DNA from: Paenibacillus sp.
Lineage (GTDB): Bacteria > Bacillota > Bacilli > Paenibacillales > YIM-B00363
Reading direction: 5' to 3'
Assembly: GCA_031181325.1 (NCBI GenBank)
Contig: JAPSKX010000015.1
Span: 1-48,110, forward strand
DNA: 48,110 nt
In this document: piece by piece, positions 26,189-34,585 of the stretch
Layout of the letters: every line of letters starts with the position of its first letter
How positions within the stretch are numbered: the first letter of the stretch is position 1
The notes under the pieces: generated by a model
What the model saw: the letters and a program-made list of their open reading frames with translations, nothing else
What the model was told of the DNA's origin: nothing
The model's database searches: none
Position numbers and translations under genes: made by a program

Positions 26189-27175
26189 TCACGTCGACCC
26201 TTCGGCCGCCCGAGCCGGCTTCCGCTCCGAACCGATTCGAACGAGTCCCAGCGCCATGAAGACGGCGCCCGCGATTTGCAGCAGCGTGACGCGCTCGTCG
26301 AACAAGATGTAACCGGCGGCGACGGCCGCGGCCGGCACCGCGTAGCGGAAGAAATTCGACCGCGCGGCGCCGACGCGATACATGCTTGCGTTCCAAGCGA
26401 TGAAGGCGAAGACGGTGCAGATCAGTACATTGTATGCCAGCGCCGTCCACTCGACGATGCCGAGCATTCCCCATGCCACTTCGCCCCAAGTGCCGAACGT
26501 GAACGGAACGAGCAGCAGCACGCCGAAGAAAATCGTCCATGCGCTGACGCGAAGCGCGGAATACCGCCGCAGCAGCGGCATCGTCGCTAAGTTGAAACAA
26601 GCGCCGATGAAGCTGACCGCAAGCGCCATCGCGTTCCCGATCATATGCTTCGAGGACGGATCGAAGCCGCCGCCGCCGAGGACGACGAGGGCGACGCCAA
26701 GCATCGCGATCGCGCCGCCGGAGACGAGCCGAGCCGTCATTCGCTCCTTGGTGACGAGCGGGGCGAGCAGCGCCGCGAAGATCGGCCATGGCGCCACGTT
26801 AAGCAGCGAAGCGTTCGCGAGCGTCGTGTATTGGATCGAGTACATCACCAGAATTTCCAAGAGCGTCACGCCGAAGACGCCCAAGAAGAACGTATGGAGC
26901 AGCGCGCGGAACGGCAAGCCGATCGAGCCTTCCTTCCATCGCAAGAGCAGGAAGAAACAAGGCACGGCGAGGCCGAATCGAAGGAACGTAAACAACGCGG
27001 GGTCGAACGTCTCCATAGCGAGCCGCGACACGCCGAAGTTGGCCCCCCAGATGACGGCGACCGCGATCAATGCCGAATACGCTCCGATATTCGAAGAGAC
27101 GGCCTTTCCCATATTGCCGGTACTCCCGGTATTGCCTGTACTGCCGGTGCTTCCGTTGCCGCCGTTTTGGCCCAC
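26189..27175 (-). CDS. EamA/DMT family transporter with Gly-Ser-Thr-rich N-terminus
   Basis: The 328-residue product has ten predicted helices and two EamA domains (ALIAVAVIWGANFGVSRLAM; EILVMYSIQYTTLANASLLN; FIAWNASMYRVGAARSNFF). With the GTG at 27175 (after GGAGAGAG) it carries a 21-residue low-complexity leader built from STGNTG-like units. A second start, ATG at 27112 with GGGAG ten bases upstream, gives a normal DMT N-terminus. It is followed immediately by a second EamA gene. Substrate unknown. Confidence 0.9.
   Translation of the reverse strand: MGQNGGNGSTGSTGNTGSTGNMGKAVSSNIGAYSALIAVAVIWGANFGVSRLAMETFDPALFTFLRFGLAVPCFFLLLRWKEGSIGLPFRALLHTFFLGVFGVTLLEILVMYSIQYTTLANASLLNVAPWPIFAALLAPLVTKERMTARLVSGGAIAMLGVALVVLGGGGFDPSSKHMIGNAMALAVSFIGACFNLATMPLLRRYSALRVSAWTIFFGVLLLVPFTFGTWGEVAWGMLGIVEWTALAYNVLICTVFAFIAWNASMYRVGAARSNFFRYAVPAAAVAAGYILFDERVTLLQIAGAVFMALGLVRIGSERKPARAAEGST
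27113..27175 (-). repeat. Low-complexity repeat coding for Gly-Ser-Thr-Asn leader
   Basis: Imperfect tandem units of about nine to fifteen bases around GGCAGTACCGGC code for Gly-Asn/Ser-Thr-Gly runs at the start of the EamA transporter. They could change length by slippage. Confidence 0.6.
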
Positions 27176-27291
27176 AGTTTCTCTCTCCGATTCCAGTCCG
27201 TATTTTCTCTTTAACCAGTCGAGTTCAATTCCTTAATATTACCGTTGAACTCGCGGACGGAACAACAGTTATTTTGCGGTTCCGGCTCCGA

Positions 27292-28146
27292 CTACGACCG
27301 CTTGCGGTACTGCAGCGGCGTGACGCCGACGATCCGCTTGAACAATTGGCAAAAATACGAGGCGTTCGGCAGCCCTACCTCGATGCCGACCGTCTCGATC
27401 GGAGCATCCGTCGAACGCAGCCGCTTGCACGCTTCCGTAATGCGGCGCGCCGTCAAATATTCGGTAACGCTGCTCCCCGTCTCCTGCCGAAATACGCGGG
27501 AGATATAATTTTTCGAAAGATGCAGCGCATCGGCCAACGCTTCCATCGCGAACTCGGACGCGAAGTTCGCCTCGATCCAATCCATGACCCGCTCCGAATA
27601 CCGCAGCGTCCGCCGCTCCCGTACGCCCGCGATCGGGAGTCGTCCTTCGGTTCGTTCGTAGATCGCCGCGACGAACTGAAGCAGGAGCAGCCGATTCGAT
27701 TGCTCCCGCTCTTTGCCCCCGACGGCTTCGAAGGCGGTGCACAGACTCTCGAGGAAAGGCGCGCGCCCCGACATGTCGAACGCTTGCTCCGACAATCTTC
27801 GCTTCCACAGATCGCGGAAGAAGCGCTGGAGGTCCGGGAAAGCCGACAGGGCGCGATCGACGACGACCGGATCGAAGTGAAGGACGGTTCTTTCGTACGG
27901 CGTCTCCTTCGCGGCCTCCGGTCGAACGGCATGCAGCTGGAACGGCTGAAACCAATACATTCGGCCGGGCTCGATGTCGTACGTACGCTGATTGACGACG
28001 ATCTTGCCCGTCCCTTCGCGCACGTACAACAGCTCGCAGCCTTGGTGGTAATGATAGTAGCCTTTGGTCGGCGCGTCCGAACGGTGGCGGCTCGGGAAAA
28101 TCGCACGTTCTTGGTCGAACGGTATGAGATCGAACAACAAGTCCAT
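27292..28146 (-). CDS. AraC-family transcriptional regulator
   Basis: The 284-residue protein has an N-terminal cupin (KGYYHYHQGCELLYVREGTG; WFQPFQLHAVRP) and a C-terminal double helix-turn-helix (MEALADALHLSKNYISRVFRQ; IETVGIEVGLPNASYFCQLFKR). I chose ATG at 28146, preceded by AAGGGAAGACGGGAACGCC, rather than 28197. It is divergent from the GH88 gene at 28276 and probably activates it. Confidence 0.92.
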   Translation of the reverse strand: MDLLFDLIPFDQERAIFPSRHRSDAPTKGYYHYHQGCELLYVREGTGKIVVNQRTYDIEPGRMYWFQPFQLHAVRPEAAKETPYERTVLHFDPVVVDRALSAFPDLQRFFRDLWKRRLSEQAFDMSGRAPFLESLCTAFEAVGGKEREQSNRLLLLQFVAAIYERTEGRLPIAGVRERRTLRYSERVMDWIEANFASEFAMEALADALHLSKNYISRVFRQETGSSVTEYLTARRITEACKRLRSTDAPIETVGIEVGLPNASYFCQLFKRIVGVTPLQYRKRS

Positions 28147-28206
28147 GGCGTTCCCGTCTTCCCTTTTCGATAGGATAGAATAACAACATTTTCGCATAGT
28201 TCACCT

Positions 28207-28237
28207 GCACAATGGAAGACGATTCGCGCTTATAATC
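28207..28237 (+). promoter_or_regulatory. Candidate promoter for GH88 gene
   Basis: A perfect TATAAT lies at 28232-28237, 38 bases before the GH88 start. TGCACA at 28207-28212 is a weak -35 at long (19-base) spacing, which would fit activator dependence. Confidence 0.5.
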
Positions 28238-28275
28238 GAGGAATACATCATACAACCCCCGAAGGAGCGTCGACC

Positions 28276-29391
28276 ATGTTGAATCAAGAGTATATTAAGG
28301 ACGTATTGAAGAGGCTCGAGCCGAAGGTCGATCGAATGATCGAGGGAATCGGATCCCGTTCTCCCCACTTCGCGGACGCCTCGGGCGTATACGACGATCG
28401 CGAGACGGACTGGTGGACGTCCGGCTTCTGGCCGGGCATTCTGTGGCTCATGTACGACATTACGGGCAAGGAGCATTACAAGACGGCCGCTTGGCATTGG
28501 GACGAGACGCTCGAGCCATGGCTGTCGCATCCGACGGAAGGCATTCACCACGACGTCGGCTTCCAGTTCCTGCAGACGGCCGTCATTAAACATATGATCG
28601 CCGGCGACCCGAACGCGAAGCGCATCGGGTTGAACGCGGCCAATTATCTCGCGGGCCGGTACAATCCTGCCGGAAGATACATCCGCGCCTGGAACGGAAC
28701 GTTAAGCGGGTGGGCGATCATCGACTGCATGATGAACGTCTCCCTCCTGTTTTGGGCGACGGCGACGACCGGGGACCCCCGCTATAAACATATCGCGATG
28801 TCGCACGCCGACACGGCCGCGCGCGTCTTCGTCCGCGAAGACGGCTCCGTCAATCATATCGCCGTATTCGACGCCGAGACGGGCGAATTCCGCGAAGCGC
28901 TCGGCGGACAAGGGTTCGCGGCCGACTCCGCGTGGAGCCGAGGCGCCGCGTGGGCGCTGAACGGCTTCGCCAATACCTACCGGCATACGGGCGAGCGTCG
29001 ATACCTGGATACCGCGAAGCGCGTCGCGCACTACTTCTTGGCCGCGCTGCCGGAAGACCGCGTGCCTTATTGGGATTTCCGCCTTCCGTCGCTCGAGGGC
29101 GAGCCGCGGGATACGTCCGCTGCGGCGATCGCCGCGTCCGGCCTGCTCGAAATCGCGGACGCCGTGCCGGATGCCGAGAAGCGGGTCTATCTGCAAGGCG
29201 CGCACGACATCCTGCGATCGCTGACGGAACGCTATGCGACGTGGGACCGCCCCGAGTTCCAAGCGATCCTCACCGGCGCTACCGGCAACAAGCCGCATGG
29301 ACAATACGTCGACGGCTCCCTGATTTACGGAGACTATTACTATATCGAAGCGCTCGCGAAGCTCGCCGGCTGGGAACGCCGTATCTATTGA
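28276..29391 (+). CDS. Glycoside hydrolase family 88, unsaturated glucuronyl hydrolase
   Basis: The 371-residue protein has the (alpha/alpha)6 features of GH88: DDRETDWWTSGFWPGILWLMYDITG, HHDVGFQF near residue 91 with one active-site Asp, GWAIIDCMMNVSLLFWA near residue 149 with the other, and SAWSRGAAWALNGFANTYR. These Asp residues correspond to those shown in Bacillus UGL to hydrate the vinyl ether. The enzyme removes 4,5-unsaturated uronic acid from oligosaccharides made by polysaccharide lyases. There is no signal peptide. GAAGGAG precedes the ATG. Hence uronate-containing polymers are probably used by this organism. Confidence 0.92.
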   Translation: MLNQEYIKDVLKRLEPKVDRMIEGIGSRSPHFADASGVYDDRETDWWTSGFWPGILWLMYDITGKEHYKTAAWHWDETLEPWLSHPTEGIHHDVGFQFLQTAVIKHMIAGDPNAKRIGLNAANYLAGRYNPAGRYIRAWNGTLSGWAIIDCMMNVSLLFWATATTGDPRYKHIAMSHADTAARVFVREDGSVNHIAVFDAETGEFREALGGQGFAADSAWSRGAAWALNGFANTYRHTGERRYLDTAKRVAHYFLAALPEDRVPYWDFRLPSLEGEPRDTSAAAIAASGLLEIADAVPDAEKRVYLQGAHDILRSLTERYATWDRPEFQAILTGATGNKPHGQYVDGSLIYGDYYYIEALAKLAGWERRIY

Positions 29392-29403
29392 TCGCACGAA
29401 GGT

Positions 29404-29430
29404 CCGTCCGGAGAGAAAATCTCCGGACGG
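29404..29430 (+). terminator. Terminator-like hairpin after GH88 gene
   Basis: CCGTCCGGAGA at 29404-29414 pairs perfectly with TCTCCGGACGG at 29420-29430, starting 13 bases after the stop codon. The T-run is weak (TTCGTC). Confidence 0.65.
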
Positions 29431-29717
29431 TTCGTCGCGTTCGGCACGAAACTAGGAAAGCAAAGTTTCGCTGAGTATTTATGCAGGGGAGTGAGAGGCG
29501 GAATACGGAACATTAAGTTTTTCTAATCGGAATTGTAAGCGGTTTCGCAAAAGGGGATAGGACTACTAGCGAAATAAAATATCCTTCTTCCGGACTTTTC
29601 CGAGGTTCGGCGGGAAATCGCGAAATTTCGGTTTCGTTATTGACGGAATGCGGAACGTCGCCGTCGGAAGCGTCGTCGCGACGTTCCGCATTCCTGGTCA
29701 ACGAAAGCTCGAACGTT
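29431..29717. other. Intergenic region ending in a perfect 17-base inverted repeat
   Basis: No gene is convincing here although the stretch is long. A 14-base segment at about 29533 (TGTAAGCGGTTTCG) matches a catabolite-responsive element at about 12 positions but does not lie in front of a gene. The 3' end holds the long hairpin listed separately. Confidence 0.4.
29645..29694. repeat. Perfect 17-base inverted repeat with 16-base loop
   Basis: The arm at 29645-29661 (GGAATGCGGAACGTCGC) is exactly complementary to 29678-29694. It lies 24 bases beyond the stop of the hemolysin III gene and has no T-run on either side. It may terminate or stabilise that transcript, or be a protein-binding site. 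Confidence 0.7.
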
Positions 29718-30356
29718 CTACGGCAGCATAAAAAGAATGGCGGCGAAGTGCGTGACGGTTCCCGCGAGCACGAACAGATGCCATATCGCGTGATGATGCG
29801 GGAAGCCCCGCCATACGTAAAATACCGATCCCAGCGTATAACATAATCCGCCGACGACGAGCAGCCGGATGCTCTCCGGGCCGGCCGCCATCACGAGCGG
29901 CTTCCACATGAACACGATCAGCCACCCCATCGCGATATAACCGAAAGTCGAGAAGAAGACGAATCGCTTCGTGTAGAACGCCTTGAAGACGACTCCGCCG
30001 ACCGCCATCCCCCAGACGACGCCGAACAGCGCCCAGCCGAGCGGGCTGCGAAGCAGCGTCAGCAGAATCGGCGTATACGTGCCGGCGATAAACAAGTAGA
30101 TCGAGGAATGATCGAACGTCTCGAACAAGTCTTTCAGCTTCCCTTCCGGGAAGGCGTGGACGAGCGTGGACGACGTATATAGGATCAACATCGTCGTGCC
30201 GTATATCGAGTAGCTGACGACATGCCAAGCCGTGCCCTTCAGACTCGCGAAGACGACGAGCAGAACGAGCGCGACGAGGCTGAAGATCGCGCCGAGGCCG
30301 TGCGTAATCGCGTTGACGAGCTCTTCCCTTCGCGAATAGACGTACGTATTGACCAT
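29718..30356 (-). CDS. Hemolysin III family (YqfA/PAQR) membrane protein
   Basis: The 212-residue protein has seven membrane helices and family motifs: ELVNAITHGLGAIFSLVAL with the conserved His near the N-terminus, SSTLVHAF, TFDHSSIYLFIAGTYTPI, and a C-terminal HHHAIWHLFVLAGTVTHF with the metal-site His residues. It belongs to the PAQR superfamily of putative metal-dependent membrane hydrolases; physiological role in bacteria is unclear, possibly membrane lipid homeostasis. The ATG is 12 bases from GGAGG, and a closer start is blocked by an in-frame TGA. Confidence 0.93.
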   Translation of the reverse strand: MVNTYVYSRREELVNAITHGLGAIFSLVALVLLVVFASLKGTAWHVVSYSIYGTTMLILYTSSTLVHAFPEGKLKDLFETFDHSSIYLFIAGTYTPILLTLLRSPLGWALFGVVWGMAVGGVVFKAFYTKRFVFFSTFGYIAMGWLIVFMWKPLVMAAGPESIRLLVVGGLCYTLGSVFYVWRGFPHHHAIWHLFVLAGTVTHFAAILFMLP

Positions 30357-30552
30357 CCGACCACTTCACCTCCGTAGGTTTCTATTCTCCATTATACATC
30401 AACCCCCTTCATTGTCTCCCGCCCTAGCGGGAAACATTCCCTCTTCCCGGCGTCTTGTCATCATTCGGACAAACCTTCGATAATGAATCCCTATCGGATT
30501 CGGGGAGGGGAAGAAAAAAGGAATTGCCGGATTTCCGAGTTCAGTGTATATT

Positions 30553-30598
30553 CTTACGTAACGAAATCAAATATTATTATAAACTTACGTTACGAATA
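30553..30598 (+). promoter_or_regulatory. Lrp-operon promoter with repeated CTTACGTWACGAAW sites
   Basis: CTTACGTAACGAAAT at 30553-30567 and CTTACGTTACGAATA at 30584-30598 are near-identical direct repeats 31 bases apart, about three helical turns. TTACGT at 30554 and TATAAA at 30578-30583 (18-base spacing) form a possible promoter between and over them. Lrp/AsnC proteins usually bind repeated sites in phase and control their own gene, so this is a probable autoregulatory operator. Confidence 0.55.
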
Positions 30599-30628
30599 TT
30601 ATATCGTGAAGGAGTATACATTTCGAAT

Positions 30629-31084
30629 ATGAACCCGGTCATCGACGACATCGATCGAAAACTGATATCCCTTCTCTCGCAGGACGGCAGGGCTTCCTAT
30701 ACCGATCTGGCGAAGGAGGTCGGATTGTCCCGCGTCGCGGTGCAAACCCGCCTGAACGCGCTGCTGGAGAACGGCACGATCGAACGGTTCGCCTGCATCC
30801 TCAACCCCGAGCGGCTCGGCTTGTCCGTCTCGGCTTTCTTCAACGTCGACGTCGAGCCGAAATCGCTCATGAGCGTCGCGGACCGGTTGTCCGAGGAGCC
30901 CGAGGTCACGAGCTTGTATCATATGTCCGGGCCGAGCAAGCTGCACATGCATGGATTGTTCGCCTCGCACCAGGAGATGGAGACGTTCCTGCAGCGGAAG
31001 CTCTACCCGCTCGAAGGCGTCGTCAGCGTCGACTGTCAGGTGCTGATTAAGCGGTATAAGAGCCGCATGGGGATTCGGCTCTGA
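30629..31084 (+). CDS. Lrp/AsnC family transcriptional regulator
   Basis: The 151-residue protein has an N-terminal helix-turn-helix ([40 protein letters not shown]) and a C-terminal RAM ligand domain ([39 protein letters not shown]). It lies just before two chromate-transport genes, as does ywrC of B. subtilis. The ATG at 30629 is 14 bases from GAAGGAG, which is far; an in-frame ATT at 30620 is at better spacing, so the true start may be non-canonical. Confidence 0.9.
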   Translation: MNPVIDDIDRKLISLLSQDGRASYTDLAKEVGLSRVAVQTRLNALLENGTIERFACILNPERLGLSVSAFFNVDVEPKSLMSVADRLSEEPEVTSLYHMSGPSKLHMHGLFASHQEMETFLQRKLYPLEGVVSVDCQVLIKRYKSRMGIRL

Positions 31085-31139
31085 CGAGCGAAGACTACCG
31101 GCGAGCCCGGACAACGAGGAACGGGAGGACATCAGGAGC

Positions 31140-31721
31140 ATGGGCAACGCATATTGGCAAATCGGCGCGGCGATGTGCCGCACGGGCATACTGGGATACG
31201 GCGGAGGACCTTCGATCGTGCCGCTCCTCCGCTACGAAGCGGTGACGCGGTACCGGTGGTTGTCCGACGAAGAGTTCGGCGAGGTGCTCGCGATCGCGAA
31301 CGCCTTGCCGGGTCCGATCGCGACGAAGCTGGCCGCTTATCTGGGCTACCGGCAGAAAGGCGCGCTAGGCGCCCTCGTCGGTCTGCTCAGTCATATCGTG
31401 CCGACCAGCGCGGCTATGGTGCTTCTTTATGCTTTCATTTCGTTCTTCAGCACGTCCCCCGTCATCCGCGGCATGATCGCCGCCGTCGTGCCGGTCGTCG
31501 CCGTCATGCTCGGCGTCATGGCATACGAGTTCGGCGAGAAAGCCGTGAGAGGGCTCGGACTACCTTTCGGCATCGCTCTGTTCGCGCTGACGTTCTCGCT
31601 GCTCCAGCTCGTCGGGCTCCATCCGGCGATCGTAATCGCCCTCTTCCTCGGCTACGGCGCCTTCCATCATCGCGTGTCGCAGCGTTGGAGAGAGCGACGG
31701 CTCGGGAAAGGAGAAGGGTAA
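31140..31721 (+). CDS. Chromate transporter (CHR family), first half protein
   Basis: The 193-residue protein is a single CHR domain: FGYGGGPS-like motif (ILGYGGGPSIVPLLRYE), ANALPGPIATKLAAYLGYRQKG, and five or six membrane helices. Short-chain CHR proteins work as pairs with opposite topology; the partner follows four bases downstream. They export chromate, probably by mimicking sulfate. Same order as ywrB-ywrA of B. subtilis. ATG follows AGGAGC. Confidence 0.93.
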   Translation: MGNAYWQIGAAMCRTGILGYGGGPSIVPLLRYEAVTRYRWLSDEEFGEVLAIANALPGPIATKLAAYLGYRQKGALGALVGLLSHIVPTSAAMVLLYAFISFFSTSPVIRGMIAAVVPVVAVMLGVMAYEFGEKAVRGLGLPFGIALFALTFSLLQLVGLHPAIVIALFLGYGAFHHRVSQRWRERRLGKGEG

Positions 31722-31724
31722 ACG

Positions 31725-32258
31725 ATGTCCGATTGGTGGGAGTTATTTCTCGCGTTCTTCCTTGCGAACGTCTTCGGATACGGTGGAGGACCGGCCTCCA
31801 TCCCGCTGATGTACCAAGAGGTCGTGCCGAACCATGGCTGGCTTACGAGCGCCGAATTCACGAACGTGCTGGCGCTCGGCAACTCGTTGCCCGGCCCGAT
31901 CGCCACGAAGATCGCCTCTTACGTCGGCTACGACGTCTCCGGCTGGTTCGGCGTCGTCGTCGCGACGGCCGCTGCCGTCGTGCCGTCCGCCGTCGCGCTC
32001 ATCGTGCTCCTTCGTCTGCTGCAGCGCTACAAGCAATCGCCGGTCGTGAAAGGCATGACGCTCATGGTGCAGCCCGTCATCGCCGTCATGATGCTGATCG
32101 TGACATGGGAGAGCTCGGTCGAATCGGTGTTGGCGATCGGGATCCTACAGTTCGCGGGCATCGCCGCGGTCGCCTTCTACCTGATGCAGCGCCGCAAGCT
32201 CCACCCGGCGTTCGTCATTCTCGGCGCGTTCGCGTACGGAGCGGCGTTCTTATCGTAA
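31725..32258 (+). CDS. Chromate transporter (CHR family), second half protein
   Basis: The 177-residue protein is the second CHR domain: NVFGYGGGPASIPLMYQEVV, GNSLPGPIATKIASYVGYDVSG and several membrane helices. It pairs with the preceding gene as a two-protein transporter. ATG is preceded by AAAGGAGAAGGG. The Lrp protein upstream is the probable regulator; a bidirectional terminator follows. Confidence 0.93.
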   Translation: MSDWWELFLAFFLANVFGYGGGPASIPLMYQEVVPNHGWLTSAEFTNVLALGNSLPGPIATKIASYVGYDVSGWFGVVVATAAAVVPSAVALIVLLRLLQRYKQSPVVKGMTLMVQPVIAVMMLIVTWESSVESVLAIGILQFAGIAAVAFYLMQRRKLHPAFVILGAFAYGAAFLS

Positions 32259-32260
32259 AC

Positions 32261-32294
32261 AAACGGGGCCGTCCGCGAAGGACAGCCCCGTTTT
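32261..32294. terminator. Bidirectional terminator between chromate transporter and nitroreductase
   Basis: AAACGGGGC at 32261-32269 pairs with GCCCCGTTT at 32285-32293, with an inner GTCC/GGAC stem. A-run and T-run flank it, so it can serve both convergent genes. Confidence 0.85.
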
Positions 32295-32295
32295 A

Positions 32296-32916
32296 TTATT
32301 TATACACATTCATCCGCTTCTCCAGCGGCTCGAACGACTTGTCGCCCGGCTGCTGCGTCGGATGGCCGAACGGCATCTGCGCGATCAGCTTCCACTCCGC
32401 CGGCACGTTCCACTCCTTGCGAACCTCGTCGTCGATCAACGGGTTGTAATGCTGCAACGAGCAGCCGAGACCTTCCAGCTCGAGCGCCGTCCAGACGACA
32501 TACTGCAGCATGCCGTTCGATTGCAGCGACCACAGCGGGAAGTTGTCTTTGTAAGTCGGGAACTGCTTCTGCAGCCCTTCGACGACCGTCTCGTCCTCGT
32601 AGAACAATACGGTACCGTACCCTGCCGCGAAGCCGTTCATCCGCTGCTGCGTCGAGTCGAAATGTTCCGCCGGCACGATCTTCCTCAGCGTCTCCGTCGC
32701 AATGTCCCACAAACGGTCGTGGTGCTTGCCGAAAAGCACGAGCGTGCGGGCGCTCTGGGAATTGAAGGACGACGGCGTATGCAGCACCGCGTCGCCCACG
32801 ATTTCCTGAATGCGCTCCTCCGAGACGACTTTCGTCTTCCCGATTCCGTAATATGACCTTCTATGTTTCACGGCAGTGAGAAAATCGGCGCTCGTCACGG
32901 TTGTCGATTTCGACAC
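32296..32916 (-). CDS. Nitroreductase family protein (Frm2/Hbn1-like)
   Basis: The 206-residue flavoprotein has AVKHRRSYYGI near residue 16 (FMN phosphate-binding Arg pair), LHTPSSFNSQSARTLVLFG, and a C-terminal LGCSLQHYNPLIDDEV with PAEWKLIAQMPFG. This is the short subfamily of nitroreductases that includes yeast Frm2 and Hbn1, which use NAD(P)H and FMN to reduce nitro or quinone compounds and respond to lipid or redox stress. GTG start after AAGGAGGG. Confidence 0.92.
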   Translation of the reverse strand: MSKSTTVTSADFLTAVKHRRSYYGIGKTKVVSEERIQEIVGDAVLHTPSSFNSQSARTLVLFGKHHDRLWDIATETLRKIVPAEHFDSTQQRMNGFAAGYGTVLFYEDETVVEGLQKQFPTYKDNFPLWSLQSNGMLQYVVWTALELEGLGCSLQHYNPLIDDEVRKEWNVPAEWKLIAQMPFGHPTQQPGDKSFEPLEKRMNVYK

Positions 32917-33069
32917 AAGAGTCCCTCCTTCAGTTTACAATCCCGTATAGTGTGACGCGCAGAGAATGGGAATATGTGTCGAAACCGCCCGATTTCCAAG
33001 GAAATGAATGGGGAATACCGGCCTGCGGATTGCGGCACACTGAGAATCGATGCTTGGGAGGTGGGGCTA

Positions 33070-34521
33070 TTGAGCGACTTCGAAGAGATGTCGATCGCGA
33101 TGCTGCAGCGCGGGATGGAGGTCGGCGAGTTCCGCTCGAAGGAGCTTGTGCTGTATTACATGACGCGGATCGCGGAGCTCGATAAGATGGGCCCTCGGCT
33201 GAATGCAGTGACGGAATTAAACCCGGACGCGCTCACGATCGCGGATGCGCTCGATTGGGAACGGCAGCGGCAAGGGCCGCGCGGACCGCTGCACGGAATC
33301 CCGATCCTGCTGAAGGACAATATCGAGACGGAGGATCGGATGCACACGAGCGCCGGCGCGATGGCGCTCGCCGAATCGTTCGCGCAACGGGACGCGTTCG
33401 TCGTCCGGCGGCTGCGGGAAGCGGGCGCCGTCCTCCTCGGGAAAGCGAATATGAGCGAGCTGGCGAAGTTCGTCTCGGAAGCGATGCCGAACGCTTACAG
33501 CTCGCGAGGCGGCATCGTGCGCAACCCGTACGAACCGGGCGAGTTCGACGTCGGCGGATCCAGCTGCGGCTCGGCCGTAGCCGTCGCCGCCAACTTGACG
33601 GCGGCCGCCCTCGGCACCGAAACGCTCGGCTCGATCATTAATCCTTCGGTGGAAAATTCGCTCGTCGGCGTGAGCCCGACGCTCGGCCTCGTCAGCCGGA
33701 CCGGGCTCGTTCCGCTCGCGCCGACCCACGATACGGTGGGACCGATGACGCGCACGGTCGCCGATTCGGCGACGCTGCTGAGCGCGATCGCCGGCTTCGA
33801 CGAGGAAGACATGTCCACCCGCAAGGGCATCGGACGCTCATATGACGACTATACCCGCTTTATGGTCGAAGACGGCTTGCGCGGAGCGCGGATCGGCATT
33901 GCCAAGCACGCTTCTTATCCCGAACTCGATGCGGAGGAGCGCAGGGTGCTCGAGCGGGAGCTGGAGACGCTTCGCAGCCTCGGAGCGATCCTGGTAGAAG
34001 TGGAGGAGATGGACAAGCTGCAGCGGCAGGAGTGGGATTTAACGGTCTTGATGTACGAGTTCAAGCCGGCGTTCAACCATTACCTTAGCAAGCTCGGCCC
34101 TCAGGTGCCGGTTCGCTCGCTGCGGGAGTTAATCGATTATAACCGCCTCCATAACCCGGGCGTAGCGCTATACGGTCAGCAGCTGCTGCAGGAAGCGGCA
34201 CGGAAGAGCGGCACGCTGACAGAGAGCGAATACGTCTCTACGAAAATTAGGGACCTGCGCCTCTCGCAAGCGGAAGGGATCGACGCCTTCGTCGAACGGT
34301 ACCGCTTAGACGCGATTCTGTCCCCCGGCCACACCGGCGTCGCCGCCCCGGCGAAAGCGGGGTATCCCTCGATTACGGTTCCTGCGGGCTATCTCGCCTC
34401 CGGCAAGCCGTTCGGATTGACGTTCTCGAGCGGCGCCTTCGCGGAAGCGACCTTATTCAAGCTGGCGTACGCCTACGAACGCGCGACGCAGCACCGGAAG
34501 AGGCCGACATTCGGCAAATAA
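33070..34521 (+). CDS. Amidase signature family protein
   Basis: The 483-residue protein carries the Ser-cisSer-Lys triad elements: Lys in ILLKDNIET near residue 82, the glycine-serine motif GGSSCGSAVAVA near residue 160, and the nucleophile Ser in TETLGSIINPS near residue 186. The second Gly of the usual GGSSGGS is Cys. Such enzymes hydrolyse amides; close relatives in Paenibacillus are annotated only as amidases, and no GatB or GatC gene is present to suggest Glu-tRNA amidotransferase. TTG at 33070 is chosen because GGGAGGTGGGG precedes it; earlier in-frame starts lack a site. Confidence 0.9.
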   Translation: MSDFEEMSIAMLQRGMEVGEFRSKELVLYYMTRIAELDKMGPRLNAVTELNPDALTIADALDWERQRQGPRGPLHGIPILLKDNIETEDRMHTSAGAMALAESFAQRDAFVVRRLREAGAVLLGKANMSELAKFVSEAMPNAYSSRGGIVRNPYEPGEFDVGGSSCGSAVAVAANLTAAALGTETLGSIINPSVENSLVGVSPTLGLVSRTGLVPLAPTHDTVGPMTRTVADSATLLSAIAGFDEEDMSTRKGIGRSYDDYTRFMVEDGLRGARIGIAKHASYPELDAEERRVLERELETLRSLGAILVEVEEMDKLQRQEWDLTVLMYEFKPAFNHYLSKLGPQVPVRSLRELIDYNRLHNPGVALYGQQLLQEAARKSGTLTESEYVSTKIRDLRLSQAEGIDAFVERYRLDAILSPGHTGVAAPAKAGYPSITVPAGYLASGKPFGLTFSSGAFAEATLFKLAYAYERATQHRKRPTFGK

Positions 34522-34529
34522 ACGAAAAA

Positions 34530-34562
34530 CAGGGGCGGATCCTCCGACGAGGACCGCCCCTG
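34530..34562. terminator. Terminator between amidase and PhnC-like genes
   Basis: CAGGGGCGG at 34530-34538 pairs with CCGCCCCTG at 34554-34562, with an inner CCTC/GAGG stem. A-run before and weaker T-rich sequence after; shared by convergent genes. Confidence 0.75.
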
Positions 34563-34585
34563 CTTACTTATTCCGAACCGATCCG

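Noticed and set aside
29533-29546. Possible catabolite-responsive element (TGTAAGCGGTTTCG)
   Set aside because: Matches about 12 of 14 positions but lies between gene ends with no promoter or gene to control.
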